Below, piece after piece: positions 1 to 5,778 of a stretch of DNA of 10,633 nt (position 1 is its first letter; each line of letters starts with the position of its first letter). The notes under the pieces are model-generated. The model did not search any database, was not told the origin of the DNA, and saw nothing but the letters and a program-made list of their open reading frames with translations. This stretch comes from JAHRAH01 sp051009015 (lineage in GTDB: Bacteria; Pseudomonadota; Gammaproteobacteria; Tethybacterales; Persebacteraceae). Location: NCBI GenBank assembly GCA_051009015.1, contig JBPCWZ010000169.1, positions 1 to 10,633 on the forward strand, in the 5' to 3' direction. The translations under genes were made by a program, and so were the position numbers.

Positions 1-56
1 ATATGCCGATTGCCGATTCTAACGGCGTGTTCGTTGGTGGTGTCGTCTTTTGTCAT
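1..56 (-). CDS. Unidentified protein, N-terminal 18 codons only (runs off the left edge)
   Basis: An ATG at 56..54 on the minus strand opens a frame with no stop before the window edge. It reads M-T-K-D-D-T-T-N-E-H-A-V-R-I-G-N-R-H. A strong Shine-Dalgarno AAGGAG (complement of 62-67) lies 5 nt upstream of the ATG, and a TATAAT box (complement of 93-98) lies further upstream. This promoter-SD-ATG order is what supports a real gene. The peptide is hydrophilic, with no signal sequence, and too short to assign to a family. It is divergent from lolB. In some gammaproteobacteria the gene divergent from lolB is hemA, but this N-terminus does not look like glutamyl-tRNA reductase. Confidence 0.6.
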   Translation of the reverse strand, partial: MTKDDTTNEHAVRIGNRH

Positions 57-92
57 CTGCGCTCCTTTCCGGTTGTTAGATTGATAAAAGCC

Positions 93-98
93 ATTATA
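93..98 (-). promoter_or_regulatory. -10 box of the leftward gene at the left edge
   Basis: The complement of 93-98 is a perfect TATAAT. It would place a start roughly 30 nt upstream of the leftward ATG, leaving room for the AAGGAG ribosome binding site. No good -35 hexamer is seen at 16-18 bp spacing, so the call rests on the -10 box and its position. Confidence 0.35.
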
Positions 99-174
99 CA
101 CACAAAACCCGCCATAAAACCATCTTCGCCATTTTTTTCGCTTTTTGCCAAACTACCGGCGGGGAATGCGGTTT

Positions 175-180
175 TATAAT
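175..180 (+). promoter_or_regulatory. -10 box directly in front of lolB (possible leaderless start)
   Basis: A perfect TATAAT ends 8 nt before the lolB ATG at 189. A start 7 nt beyond the box would leave a leader of about 2 nt, and no Shine-Dalgarno sequence is present. A T-rich stretch lies upstream at 130-147. A TTGCCA at 145-150 is 24 bp from the box, too far for a normal -35, and the 17-bp position matches poorly. The box is therefore suggestive rather than proven. Confidence 0.35.
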
Positions 181-188
181 TGCTTGTT

Positions 189-770
189 ATGCGGTTTGGT
201 TTTTGGCGGGCGGGGGTTTTGGCTTTTGTTGTTGCGGCGGGCGGTTGCGGCGGGTTGCCGGGCGGGCGGGATGTTGGTTTGGAAGATGCGGCGCGGGTTG
301 ATGACGGGCGGGTTTCGTTTAAGGTGCGCGGCTTTATGATTATCGCCCCCGCCAATCAAAGCGCGCGGCGGCTTGGCTTTGTCTGGCGGCGGGCGGCGGG
401 CGGCGATAACGAAAAAGACGGCGCGGCTGATGTTATTACCGTGCGCAATGTCGCCGGTATTGTGCAGGCGCGGATGCGCATTGACGATGACGGCGCGCTG
501 CTTGCGACTTCTTCCCGTCAAGCCCGCGCCAAAGATGCCGAAACGCTGACGGGGCGGGCTTTTGGGATGCCTCTGCCGATGCGGTTGATAGGCGATTTTT
601 TGGGCGGCGGCGGCGATAATGCATATTTTCGTCATCGTTTGGGCGAAAAAATGCGAAAATTGGGCTGGCGCGCGCGTTTTGGCACGCACGATGCCGACGG
701 GTTGCCGATGCGCTTTGGTGCGGACGGCGGAGAAGGTTCCGTTGATATTGTCATAACAGGGAGGCAGTAA
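189..770 (+). CDS. lolB: Outer-membrane lipoprotein LolB
   Basis: LolB is the outer-membrane receptor that takes lipoproteins from the periplasmic carrier LolA and inserts them into the inner leaflet of the outer membrane. The 193-residue product, read from ATG 189, starts with a lipoprotein signal peptide: Arg residues, a hydrophobic stretch, then V-A-A-G-G-C with the lipidated Cys at residue 20 and Gly at +2, which fits outer-membrane sorting. The mature part has a LolB-like layout: S-F-K-V-R-G near residue 43, F-V-W-R-R near 64, A-F-G-M-P-L-P near 124 and a C-terminal G-L-P-M-R followed by a V-D-I-V-I strand. A TTG at 180 is in frame, but ATG 189 gives the better signal peptide. The lipobox lacks the usual Leu at -3. 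The stop lies 4 nt before ispE, the standard neighbour. Divergence from well-studied LolB is considerable, so the gene order is an important part of the call. Confidence 0.82.
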   Translation: MRFGFWRAGVLAFVVAAGGCGGLPGGRDVGLEDAARVDDGRVSFKVRGFMIIAPANQSARRLGFVWRRAAGGDNEKDGAADVITVRNVAGIVQARMRIDDDGALLATSSRQARAKDAETLTGRAFGMPLPMRLIGDFLGGGGDNAYFRHRLGEKMRKLGWRARFGTHDADGLPMRFGADGGEGSVDIVITGRQ

Positions 771-774
771 AACA

Positions 775-1701
775 ATGACGCCAATGTCGCTTTCACCGGC
801 GAAAATCAATACCGACTTGCGCATAACAGGACGGCGCGAAGACGGGCGGCACTTGCTGGAAACAACAATGACGCTTGTCAATTGGGGCGATGATATCCAT
901 CTGTCCGGGCGCGTTGATGGCAAAGTGTGGGCAAGATGGCGGCACGAGCATATCAAGCCGCAGGACGAACTTACCATGCGCGCCGCCAAACTTCTCAAAA
1001 AAGAAACCGGCACGCGAATGGGCGTTGATATTACCGTCATCAAAAAAATACCGGTCGGCGGCGGGCTCGGCGGCGGAAGCAGCAATGCGGCGGCGGCTTT
1101 GACCGGATTGAACCGCCTGTGGCGGCTGAAACTGAAACCAGCAAAACTGCTTGAATATGCCGCGATGCTCGGCAGCGATGTGCCGTTTTTTATCTTTGGC
1201 AAAACCGCCCGGGTCAGCGGCGCCGATGGTTTGATATTGCGCGAGGCGACCGCCGACAAGTGTTATTTTTTGCTGGCGATGCCGAATGTTTTTGCCGAAA
1301 CCGCCCGGGTTTATGAAATGCACGACCGCATCGGCGGCGGTTTGGAAAAGCCATCGGATGAAGTTTTTGGCGCGGCGAAGATATGCGACAACAACGATTT
1401 GGCACTTGCCGCCATGCATTGTTATGAAGCTATCGCCCGCGCCGCCGAAGCGGTTTTTGCCGCCGCCGGACATGCCGGTTTGAGCGGCAGCGGCGCGGCG
1501 GTTTTTGCCCGCTTTGACGACGAGCAAGCGGCGGCGGCGGCGCAAAAACAACTGCCGGAGGGTTTGCCATCCGTTGTCGTTGCGGCATTGGCGCGGCATC
1601 CGTTCGGGGCGATGATTGGCGATTTTGGCGAAAAGCCGGCGGCAAAAGACGAGCCGGTTTATGAAGGCGAACGCCCCGATTGGTATAAGGAAGATTTATA
1701 A
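775..1701 (+). CDS. ispE: 4-diphosphocytidyl-2-C-methyl-D-erythritol kinase IspE
   Basis: IspE is the cytosolic GHMP-family kinase that phosphorylates the 2-hydroxyl of CDP-methylerythritol with ATP in the MEP pathway to isopentenyl diphosphate. The 308-residue product has S-P-A-K-I-N at residues 7-12 (Lys10 conserved), the glycine-rich ATP loop G-G-G-L-G-G-G-S-S-N at 95-104, L-G-S-D-V-P-F-F at 132-139 with the catalytic Asp135, and the GHMP C-terminal motif G-L-S-G-S-G-A-A-V-F. The start ATG 775 has GGGAGG at 759-764; ATG 784 is a possible alternative. It follows lolB after 4 nt and is followed by tRNA-Gln after 11 nt. Two oddities: the expected D-G-Y-H reads D-G-R-H (Arg25), and P-A-K-I-N continues T-D-L-R-I where hydrophobic residues are usual. 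There is also a charged C-terminal tail of about 25 residues. Confidence 0.95.
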   Translation: MTPMSLSPAKINTDLRITGRREDGRHLLETTMTLVNWGDDIHLSGRVDGKVWARWRHEHIKPQDELTMRAAKLLKKETGTRMGVDITVIKKIPVGGGLGGGSSNAAAALTGLNRLWRLKLKPAKLLEYAAMLGSDVPFFIFGKTARVSGADGLILREATADKCYFLLAMPNVFAETARVYEMHDRIGGGLEKPSDEVFGAAKICDNNDLALAAMHCYEAIARAAEAVFAAAGHAGLSGSGAAVFARFDDEQAAAAAQKQLPEGLPSVVVAALARHPFGAMIGDFGEKPAAKDEPVYEGERPDWYKEDL

Positions 1702-1712
1702 TTGCCTGTTGT

Positions 1713-1784
1713 TGGGGAGTAGCCAAGCGGTAAGGCAGCGGGTTTTGATCCCGTCATTCGTAGGTTCGATCCCTACCTCCCCAG
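1713..1784 (+). tRNA. trnQ: tRNA-Gln (anticodon UUG)
   Basis: A full cloverleaf can be drawn by hand. The acceptor stem TGGGGAG (1713-1719) pairs with CTCCCCA (1777-1783), with discriminator G at 1784. The anticodon stem GCGGG (1738-1742) pairs with CCCGT (1750-1754), closing with a G-T pair. The loop is TTTTGAT, giving anticodon TTG at 1745-1747. The T stem GTAGG (1760-1764) pairs with CCTAC (1772-1776) around TTCGATC. The body closely resembles bacterial tRNA-Gln. The three bases after the discriminator are CCC, so the CCA end is one base short of being encoded and would have to be added enzymatically. It sits between ispE and prs, its usual place in this block, and would be cut from the common transcript. 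Confidence 0.97.
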
Positions 1785-1810
1785 CCCGGTTTTGATTTGA
1801 ACACAACGAT

Positions 1811-2764
1811 ATGACGGCGACACTTGAAGATTTGGTGATTTTTTCGGGCAGCGCCTGCCCGCGCCTTGCCGCGCAAGTCGCCGCCAAACTGAAAATAGAA
1901 ATAGCCAGCGCGCATGTGCGCCGCTTTTCGGACGGCGAGAACTGGGTGGAGTTGCTTGACAATGTGCGCGGCAAAAGCGTGCTTATCATCCAGTCGGTCT
2001 GCCCGCCGGCAAACGACAACCTGATGGAGTTGATATTGATGATAGATGCGGCGCGGCGTTCTTCGGCGCTCAATATTGCGGCGATGGCGCCGTATTTGGG
2101 CTATTCGCGGCAGGACCGCCGCCCGCGCTCGGTGCGCGTGCCGATAAGCGCGCGGGTTGTCGCCGATATGCTCGGCGGTGCGGGCATCAGCCGCCTGCTG
2201 ACGATGGATTTGCATTCCGAACAGATACAAGGGTTTTATGATGCGCCGGTGGATAATATGTATGCATTGCCGGTTTTGACCGGCGATATCGCCCAGCGGG
2301 CGGCGCCGGACGGGATGATTGTCGCGCCGGATGTCGGCGGCGTTGTGCGCGCGCGGGCTTTTGCCAATAATCTGGGGATGGATCTGGCGATACTGGACAA
2401 GCGCCGCCCGCGCGCCAATGTCGCCAAGGTGATGAATATTATCGGCGATGTGTCGGGCAAGCACTGCTTTATTGTTGATGACATTGTGGATACCGCCAAT
2501 ACGCTGTGCGAGGCGGCGGGCGCGCTCAAAGCCGCCGGGGCAAAAAGCGTCTCCGCTTACTGCACGCATGCGATATTGTCCGGCGGCGCGGCGGCGCGCA
2601 TCGGCGATTCGCAACTTGACGAGTTGGTGGTAACCGACACCGTGCCGCTTGGCGAAGACAGCAGCGGTTGTGATAAAATACGCGTCCTGACTGTGGCGTC
2701 CGTTCTTGCCGAAACCGTATTGCGCGTGTATCGGCAGGGGTCGCTCAGTTCGCTTTTTTCATAA
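1811..2764 (+). CDS. prs: Ribose-phosphate pyrophosphokinase (PRPP synthetase)
   Basis: Prs transfers diphosphate from ATP to ribose 5-phosphate, making PRPP for purine, pyrimidine, histidine, tryptophan and NAD synthesis in the cytosol. The 317-residue product is full length for a class I enzyme. Visible signatures are F-S-D-G-E near residue 39, N-D-N-L-M-E-L-I-L-M-I-D-A at 68-80, P-Y-L-G-Y-S-R-Q-D-R-R at 94-104, the metal-binding D-L-H-S-E-Q-I-Q-G-F at 133-142, A-P-D-V-G-G-V-V-R-A-R-A near 172-183 and the PRPP loop V-D-D-I-V-D-T-A-N-T at 222-231. In that loop the usual A-G-T reads A-N-T. The start follows tRNA-Gln by 26 nt and has no clear Shine-Dalgarno sequence. It is the standard gene between tRNA-Gln and rplY in this order. 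Confidence 0.96.
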   Translation: MTATLEDLVIFSGSACPRLAAQVAAKLKIEIASAHVRRFSDGENWVELLDNVRGKSVLIIQSVCPPANDNLMELILMIDAARRSSALNIAAMAPYLGYSRQDRRPRSVRVPISARVVADMLGGAGISRLLTMDLHSEQIQGFYDAPVDNMYALPVLTGDIAQRAAPDGMIVAPDVGGVVRARAFANNLGMDLAILDKRRPRANVAKVMNIIGDVSGKHCFIVDDIVDTANTLCEAAGALKAAGAKSVSAYCTHAILSGGAAARIGDSQLDELVVTDTVPLGEDSSGCDKIRVLTVASVLAETVLRVYRQGSLSSLFS

Positions 2765-2777
2765 GGGAAACAAACCA

Positions 2778-3431
2778 ATGAGTGAGATAACCATTACCGC
2801 CGAAAAGCGCGCCGATTGCGGGCGCGGCGCGGCGCGGGCTTTGCGGCGCGGCGGGCGTGTTCCGGCGGTCATCTACGGCGGCAAACAGCCGGAGGCATTG
2901 TCGTGTTCGGCGCGCGATTTGGACATGCTTTTGCGCGGCGCGGTGTCTTATTCCGCGGTGCTTACGGTGTCGGTCGGCGGCGGCAAGCGGCGGGCGCTTT
3001 TGCGCGAGGCGCAATATCATCCGGTGCGCAACGAGTTGCTGCATGTGGATTTGCAGGAAGTCAGCGAAAAGCAGGAGATAGCGGCGGGCGTGCAGTTGCG
3101 TTTTGCCGGTGCGGACGCATCGCCGGGCGTCAAACTTGAACACGGCATTTTCAGCACCATTGAGAATCAGGTGCTTGTGCATTGCCGGGCGATGGATTTG
3201 CCGGAATATATTGAAGTTGATGTCAGCAAAATGAAGATAGGCGACACTATCCATCTGAGCGATATTGTGCCGCCGTCCGGCGTGCGTTTTGACGCGTTAG
3301 TGCGCGGCAACGACCCCGCGCTTGCGGTCGTATCGGCGGCGCGCGCCGAAGAAGCCCCGGCGGAACCGGCCGATGCCGCAACTGCCGAGACCGGCACCGA
3401 AGGCGCGGCGGCGGCGGGCAAGGCGGAATAA
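2778..3431 (+). CDS. rplY: 50S ribosomal protein bL25, long CTC form
   Basis: bL25 binds 5S rRNA in the large ribosomal subunit. The 217-residue product is the long CTC/TL5 form. Residues 1-90 form the L25 domain, with A-L-R-R-G-G-R-V-P-A-V-I-Y-G-G near 25-39 and Y-H-P-V-R-N-E-L-L-H-V-D-L near 83-95. A beta-rich C-terminal domain follows, with a P-E-Y-I-E-V-D-V-S and G-D-T-I-H-L-S-D-I pattern, then an Ala/Glu-rich acidic tail of about 30 residues. The start ATG 2778 is preceded by AAGGG and begins at the conserved N-terminus. The gap from prs is 13 nt. Its TAA overlaps the dksA ATG by one base (TAATG), so the two are probably translationally coupled. The common next gene pth is not here. Confidence 0.94.
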   Translation: MSEITITAEKRADCGRGAARALRRGGRVPAVIYGGKQPEALSCSARDLDMLLRGAVSYSAVLTVSVGGGKRRALLREAQYHPVRNELLHVDLQEVSEKQEIAAGVQLRFAGADASPGVKLEHGIFSTIENQVLVHCRAMDLPEYIEVDVSKMKIGDTIHLSDIVPPSGVRFDALVRGNDPALAVVSAARAEEAPAEPADAATAETGTEGAAAAGKAE

Positions 3432-4096
3432 TGACAAGCCGCAAACCCCCGAAAACTTCGGCGGCGGCAAAAAAACCCGCCAAACCGGCGAAAACAAAAC
3501 CCGCCGCCTCCCGTATAAAAAAGACGGTTGTCAAAAAAGCGCGGGCGAATAAACCACCGGTCAAACGGGCAAAGCCCGCCGCCAGAAAACCGGCAGCCAA
3601 AAAACAAGCGCCAAAAAAGCCCGCGGCGACAAGCGCCAAAAAACCGGCGATAAAACCGGTGGCAAAACCTGCGGCGGCAAAAACCAAAGGCAAAACCGGC
3701 GGCAGGCAATACACACCGGGCGCCGATGAAAAATATATGAGCCAGCGGCAGAAGCGTTATTTTCGCGAAGTGCTGAAAGGAATGCTCACCAGCATTCGCG
3801 TCAATTCCGAAAAAACCATTGACTCGCTCAAAGACGATGTCGCCGCAATTCCGGACGACAACGACCGCGCCAGCAAAGAAGCGGAATTCACCCTGGAACT
3901 GCGCGAGCGCGAGCGCGAGCGGCGGCTGAAACAAAAAATAGACCACGCCATCCGGCGCATTGACAAAGGCGAGTTCGGCTTGTGCGAGGAATGCGGCGAG
4001 AATATAGGCATTGAGCGATTGGTCGCCCGCCCGGTTGCGGTGTATTGTTTTGAGTGCAAGCAACTGCAGGAACGCCGCGAAAAAACCGGCAACTGA
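3431..4096 (+). CDS. dksA: RNA polymerase-binding factor DksA with Lys/Ala/Pro-rich N-terminal extension
   Basis: DksA enters the RNA polymerase secondary channel and, with ppGpp, represses rRNA promoters and activates amino-acid biosynthesis promoters. The DksA core starts near residue 92 (R-Q-Y-T-P-G-A-D-E-K-Y-M) and continues as a coiled coil whose tip carries D-R-A (Asp145, Ala147), matching the functional Asp74/Ala76 of E. coli. The helix E-F-T-L-E-L-R-E-R-E-R-E-R follows, then a zinc finger with Cys185, Cys188, Cys206 and Cys209. Residues 1-90 are almost entirely Lys, Ala and Pro with some Arg and Thr, like bacterial histone H1-type tails, and have no counterpart in the 151-residue E. 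coli protein. From memory, long Lys-rich DksA N-termini also occur in Xanthomonadaceae. The start overlaps the rplY stop; AAGGCGGA just upstream could serve as ribosome binding site. Confidence 0.94.
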   Translation: MTSRKPPKTSAAAKKPAKPAKTKPAASRIKKTVVKKARANKPPVKRAKPAARKPAAKKQAPKKPAATSAKKPAIKPVAKPAAAKTKGKTGGRQYTPGADEKYMSQRQKRYFREVLKGMLTSIRVNSEKTIDSLKDDVAAIPDDNDRASKEAEFTLELRERERERRLKQKIDHAIRRIDKGEFGLCEECGENIGIERLVARPVAVYCFECKQLQERREKTGN

Positions 4097-4108
4097 CGGC
4101 AGGTTGCG

Positions 4109-4411
4109 ATGACCGGCCGCCAGCCGCTTTCGCCCGAAGAGGCGAAGGGAAGGATGCGCGATTTGCCGTCGCCGTGGCGGATGTCGGGCGGCAAACTTAT
4201 CGGCAAATGGCAAACGAATGATTTTGGAGATGTGCAAAAACTCGTGCGCGCCGTCATGCGCATTGCCGCCGCCGAAGATCATCATCCCGAAGTTGTTTTC
4301 GGCTGGAATACTGTGCGGGTGGTTTTTCGCACGCACCGCCCGCCGGGATTGAGCGAAAAGGATTTTTACTGCGCCGGCAAGTTGTCGCGGGCGGCGGCGC
4401 GCATCCGATAA
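4109..4411 (+). CDS. Pterin-4a-carbinolamine dehydratase
   Basis: Enzymes of this family dehydrate 4a-hydroxytetrahydrobiopterin, recycling the pterin cofactor of aromatic amino acid hydroxylases; some bacterial members have no known hydroxylase partner. The 100-residue product is the usual single-domain length. The signature is complete: E-D-H-H-P-E at residues 56-61, with the catalytic pair His58/His59, the strand V-F-G-W-N-T-V-R-V-V-F-R-T-H ending in the third His76, then P-G-L-S-E-K-D. It lies 12 nt after dksA and 14 nt before the MATE gene. No phenylalanine hydroxylase is visible here, so I give no gene symbol; a moonlighting or molybdopterin-linked role is possible. Confidence 0.9.
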   Translation: MTGRQPLSPEEAKGRMRDLPSPWRMSGGKLIGKWQTNDFGDVQKLVRAVMRIAAAEDHHPEVVFGWNTVRVVFRTHRPPGLSEKDFYCAGKLSRAAARIR

Positions 4412-4425
4412 AGCACTTTGGCGCA

Positions 4426-5778
4426 TTGGCGCATGATTTGTCAACCGGCGGCATAGCCGCGCACATTCGCCGTCTGGCGGCTCCGGCGGCGGTCGGCTTG
4501 TTTTGCCAGACGCTTTACAACATTACCGACACTTTCTACGCCGGTTATCTCGGCACGGAAGCGCAGGCGGCATTGTCATTTTCGTTCCCGCTGTATTTTG
4601 TTTTGTTGTCGTGCAGTGTCGGCTTGTCGCAGGCGCTGACGGCGCGGGTTGCCAAATCGGTCGGCGGCCGGCGGTCGGCGCGCGGTTGTTGTTTTATCAC
4701 GCAGGGTGCATTGCTGGCGGTTTTCATCGGCGCGATTATCTGGCTTGTTTTTTTGGGCTTGTCGCTTTTGCGCCCGGCTTTGGATTTGCTCGGCGCGGAC
4801 GGCGATGCGCGCATTATGGCTTTGGAATATATTGTGATTATTTTTTACGCCGCGCCGGTTTATTTGCTGCTGTTTGTTTTCGGCGGCGCGCTGCAGGCGG
4901 CGGGCGATACCAAAACATACCGCAACAGCGTCATCGGCTCGGCATTGCTGAACATTGTGCTGGATCCGATGCTGATGTTCGGCTGGTTCGGCTTGCCGGC
5001 TTTGGGCGTTGCCGGTGTTGCGCTTTCCACGGTAATATCCACGGCGTTGTCGGCTTGTTATGTGGTGTGGGTTTTTTCGCGCACGGATTTGGCAAAAAGA
5101 TGGCGGTTGTTTTTTTTGCGCCCGCACTTCGCCAAACTTTCCGGCTTGCTGGCGGATGCGTTGACGCCGATGGCAAGAATGTTTGCCATCGGCGCGGGCT
5201 TTTTTATCACAACCGGTTTTTTGGGCGTGTTGGATTCGTCGGCGGTTGCGGCTTACGGCATTGCGTTAAGAGTGGAGCAGTTGTTTCTTCTCCCGCTCAT
5301 CGGAATGGAGATGGCGATGCTTGCCTTTGCCGGCCAAAACTTCGGCGCGCAAAAACCGGCGCGCATAAAAGATGCGGCGCGCATTATCGCCCGCGCCGGT
5401 TTTTCCTTTACTTTCGCCGGCGCGCTGATATTGATACTGGGCGGCAACTTATTGATGACGGCGTTTAATGGCGAAGCGGAAGTGATTAACTATGGCAGAT
5501 ATTATTTGTTTGTCGCGGCGGCGGCGGGTCCTTTGTATTTTGTGATGAATATTAGCGGCGCGGTTTTGCTGGCGGGTCGCCGCCCGCGCCCGATATTTGC
5601 CGCAAGCATTATCCGCCTTTTGGTTTTGCCGCCGCTGCTGTACTGGCTTTTTGCCATGCATCTGCAAATGGGCGTCAATGGCATTTGGCTTGGTGTTTGG
5701 CTGGCGCAGATTTTTCCGGCGTTGTGGCTCGGGCGGCAGGCGCATCGGCTTCTTGTTGATGAACAAAACGCCCGATGA
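4426..5778 (+). CDS. MATE-family multidrug/toxin efflux transporter
   Basis: MATE proteins are inner-membrane antiporters that export cationic or aromatic compounds using Na+ or H+ gradients. The 450-residue product has the family length and about twelve hydrophobic segments. The N-terminal pattern R-R-L-A-A-P-A-A-V-G-L-F-C-Q-T-L-Y-N-I-T-D-T-F-Y-A-G is typical. Other family features are G-A-L-Q-A-A-G-D-T-K-T near residue 155, N-I-V-L-D-P-M-L-M-F-G near 175 and, in the second half, a counterpart G-M-E-M-A-M-L-A-F-A-G-Q-N-F-G-A near 292. The substrate cannot be predicted. No in-frame ATG lies near the start; TTG 4426 is chosen, with TTG 4438 an alternative. It is the last gene of the rightward block, and its final 104 bp overlap the 3' end of selU on the opposite strand. 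Confidence 0.92.
   Translation: MAHDLSTGGIAAHIRRLAAPAAVGLFCQTLYNITDTFYAGYLGTEAQAALSFSFPLYFVLLSCSVGLSQALTARVAKSVGGRRSARGCCFITQGALLAVFIGAIIWLVFLGLSLLRPALDLLGADGDARIMALEYIVIIFYAAPVYLLLFVFGGALQAAGDTKTYRNSVIGSALLNIVLDPMLMFGWFGLPALGVAGVALSTVISTALSACYVVWVFSRTDLAKRWRLFFLRPHFAKLSGLLADALTPMARMFAIGAGFFITTGFLGVLDSSAVAAYGIALRVEQLFLLPLIGMEMAMLAFAGQNFGAQKPARIKDAARIIARAGFSFTFAGALILILGGNLLMTAFNGEAEVINYGRYYLFVAAAAGPLYFVMNISGAVLLAGRRPRPIFAASIIRLLVLPPLLYWLFAMHLQMGVNGIWLGVWLAQIFPALWLGRQAHRLLVDEQNAR

Noticed and set aside
122..138. CTTCGCCATT upstream of lolB as another half-repeat copy
   Set aside because: Ten matching bases without the C run or hairpin arm; chance is adequate.
145..180. TTGCCA/TATAAT as a complete sigma-70 promoter for lolB
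   Set aside because: The spacing is 24 bp, outside the usable range; only the -10 box is kept.
174..1599. Leftward open frames antisense to lolB and ispE
   Set aside because: No recognisable domains; they mirror the real genes and start within them.
3167..4444. Long leftward open frame antisense to dksA and its neighbours, with a hydrophobic, membrane-like segment
   Set aside because: The hydrophobic part is the antisense of the Lys/Ala/Pro codons of the DksA tail; dksA itself is certain.
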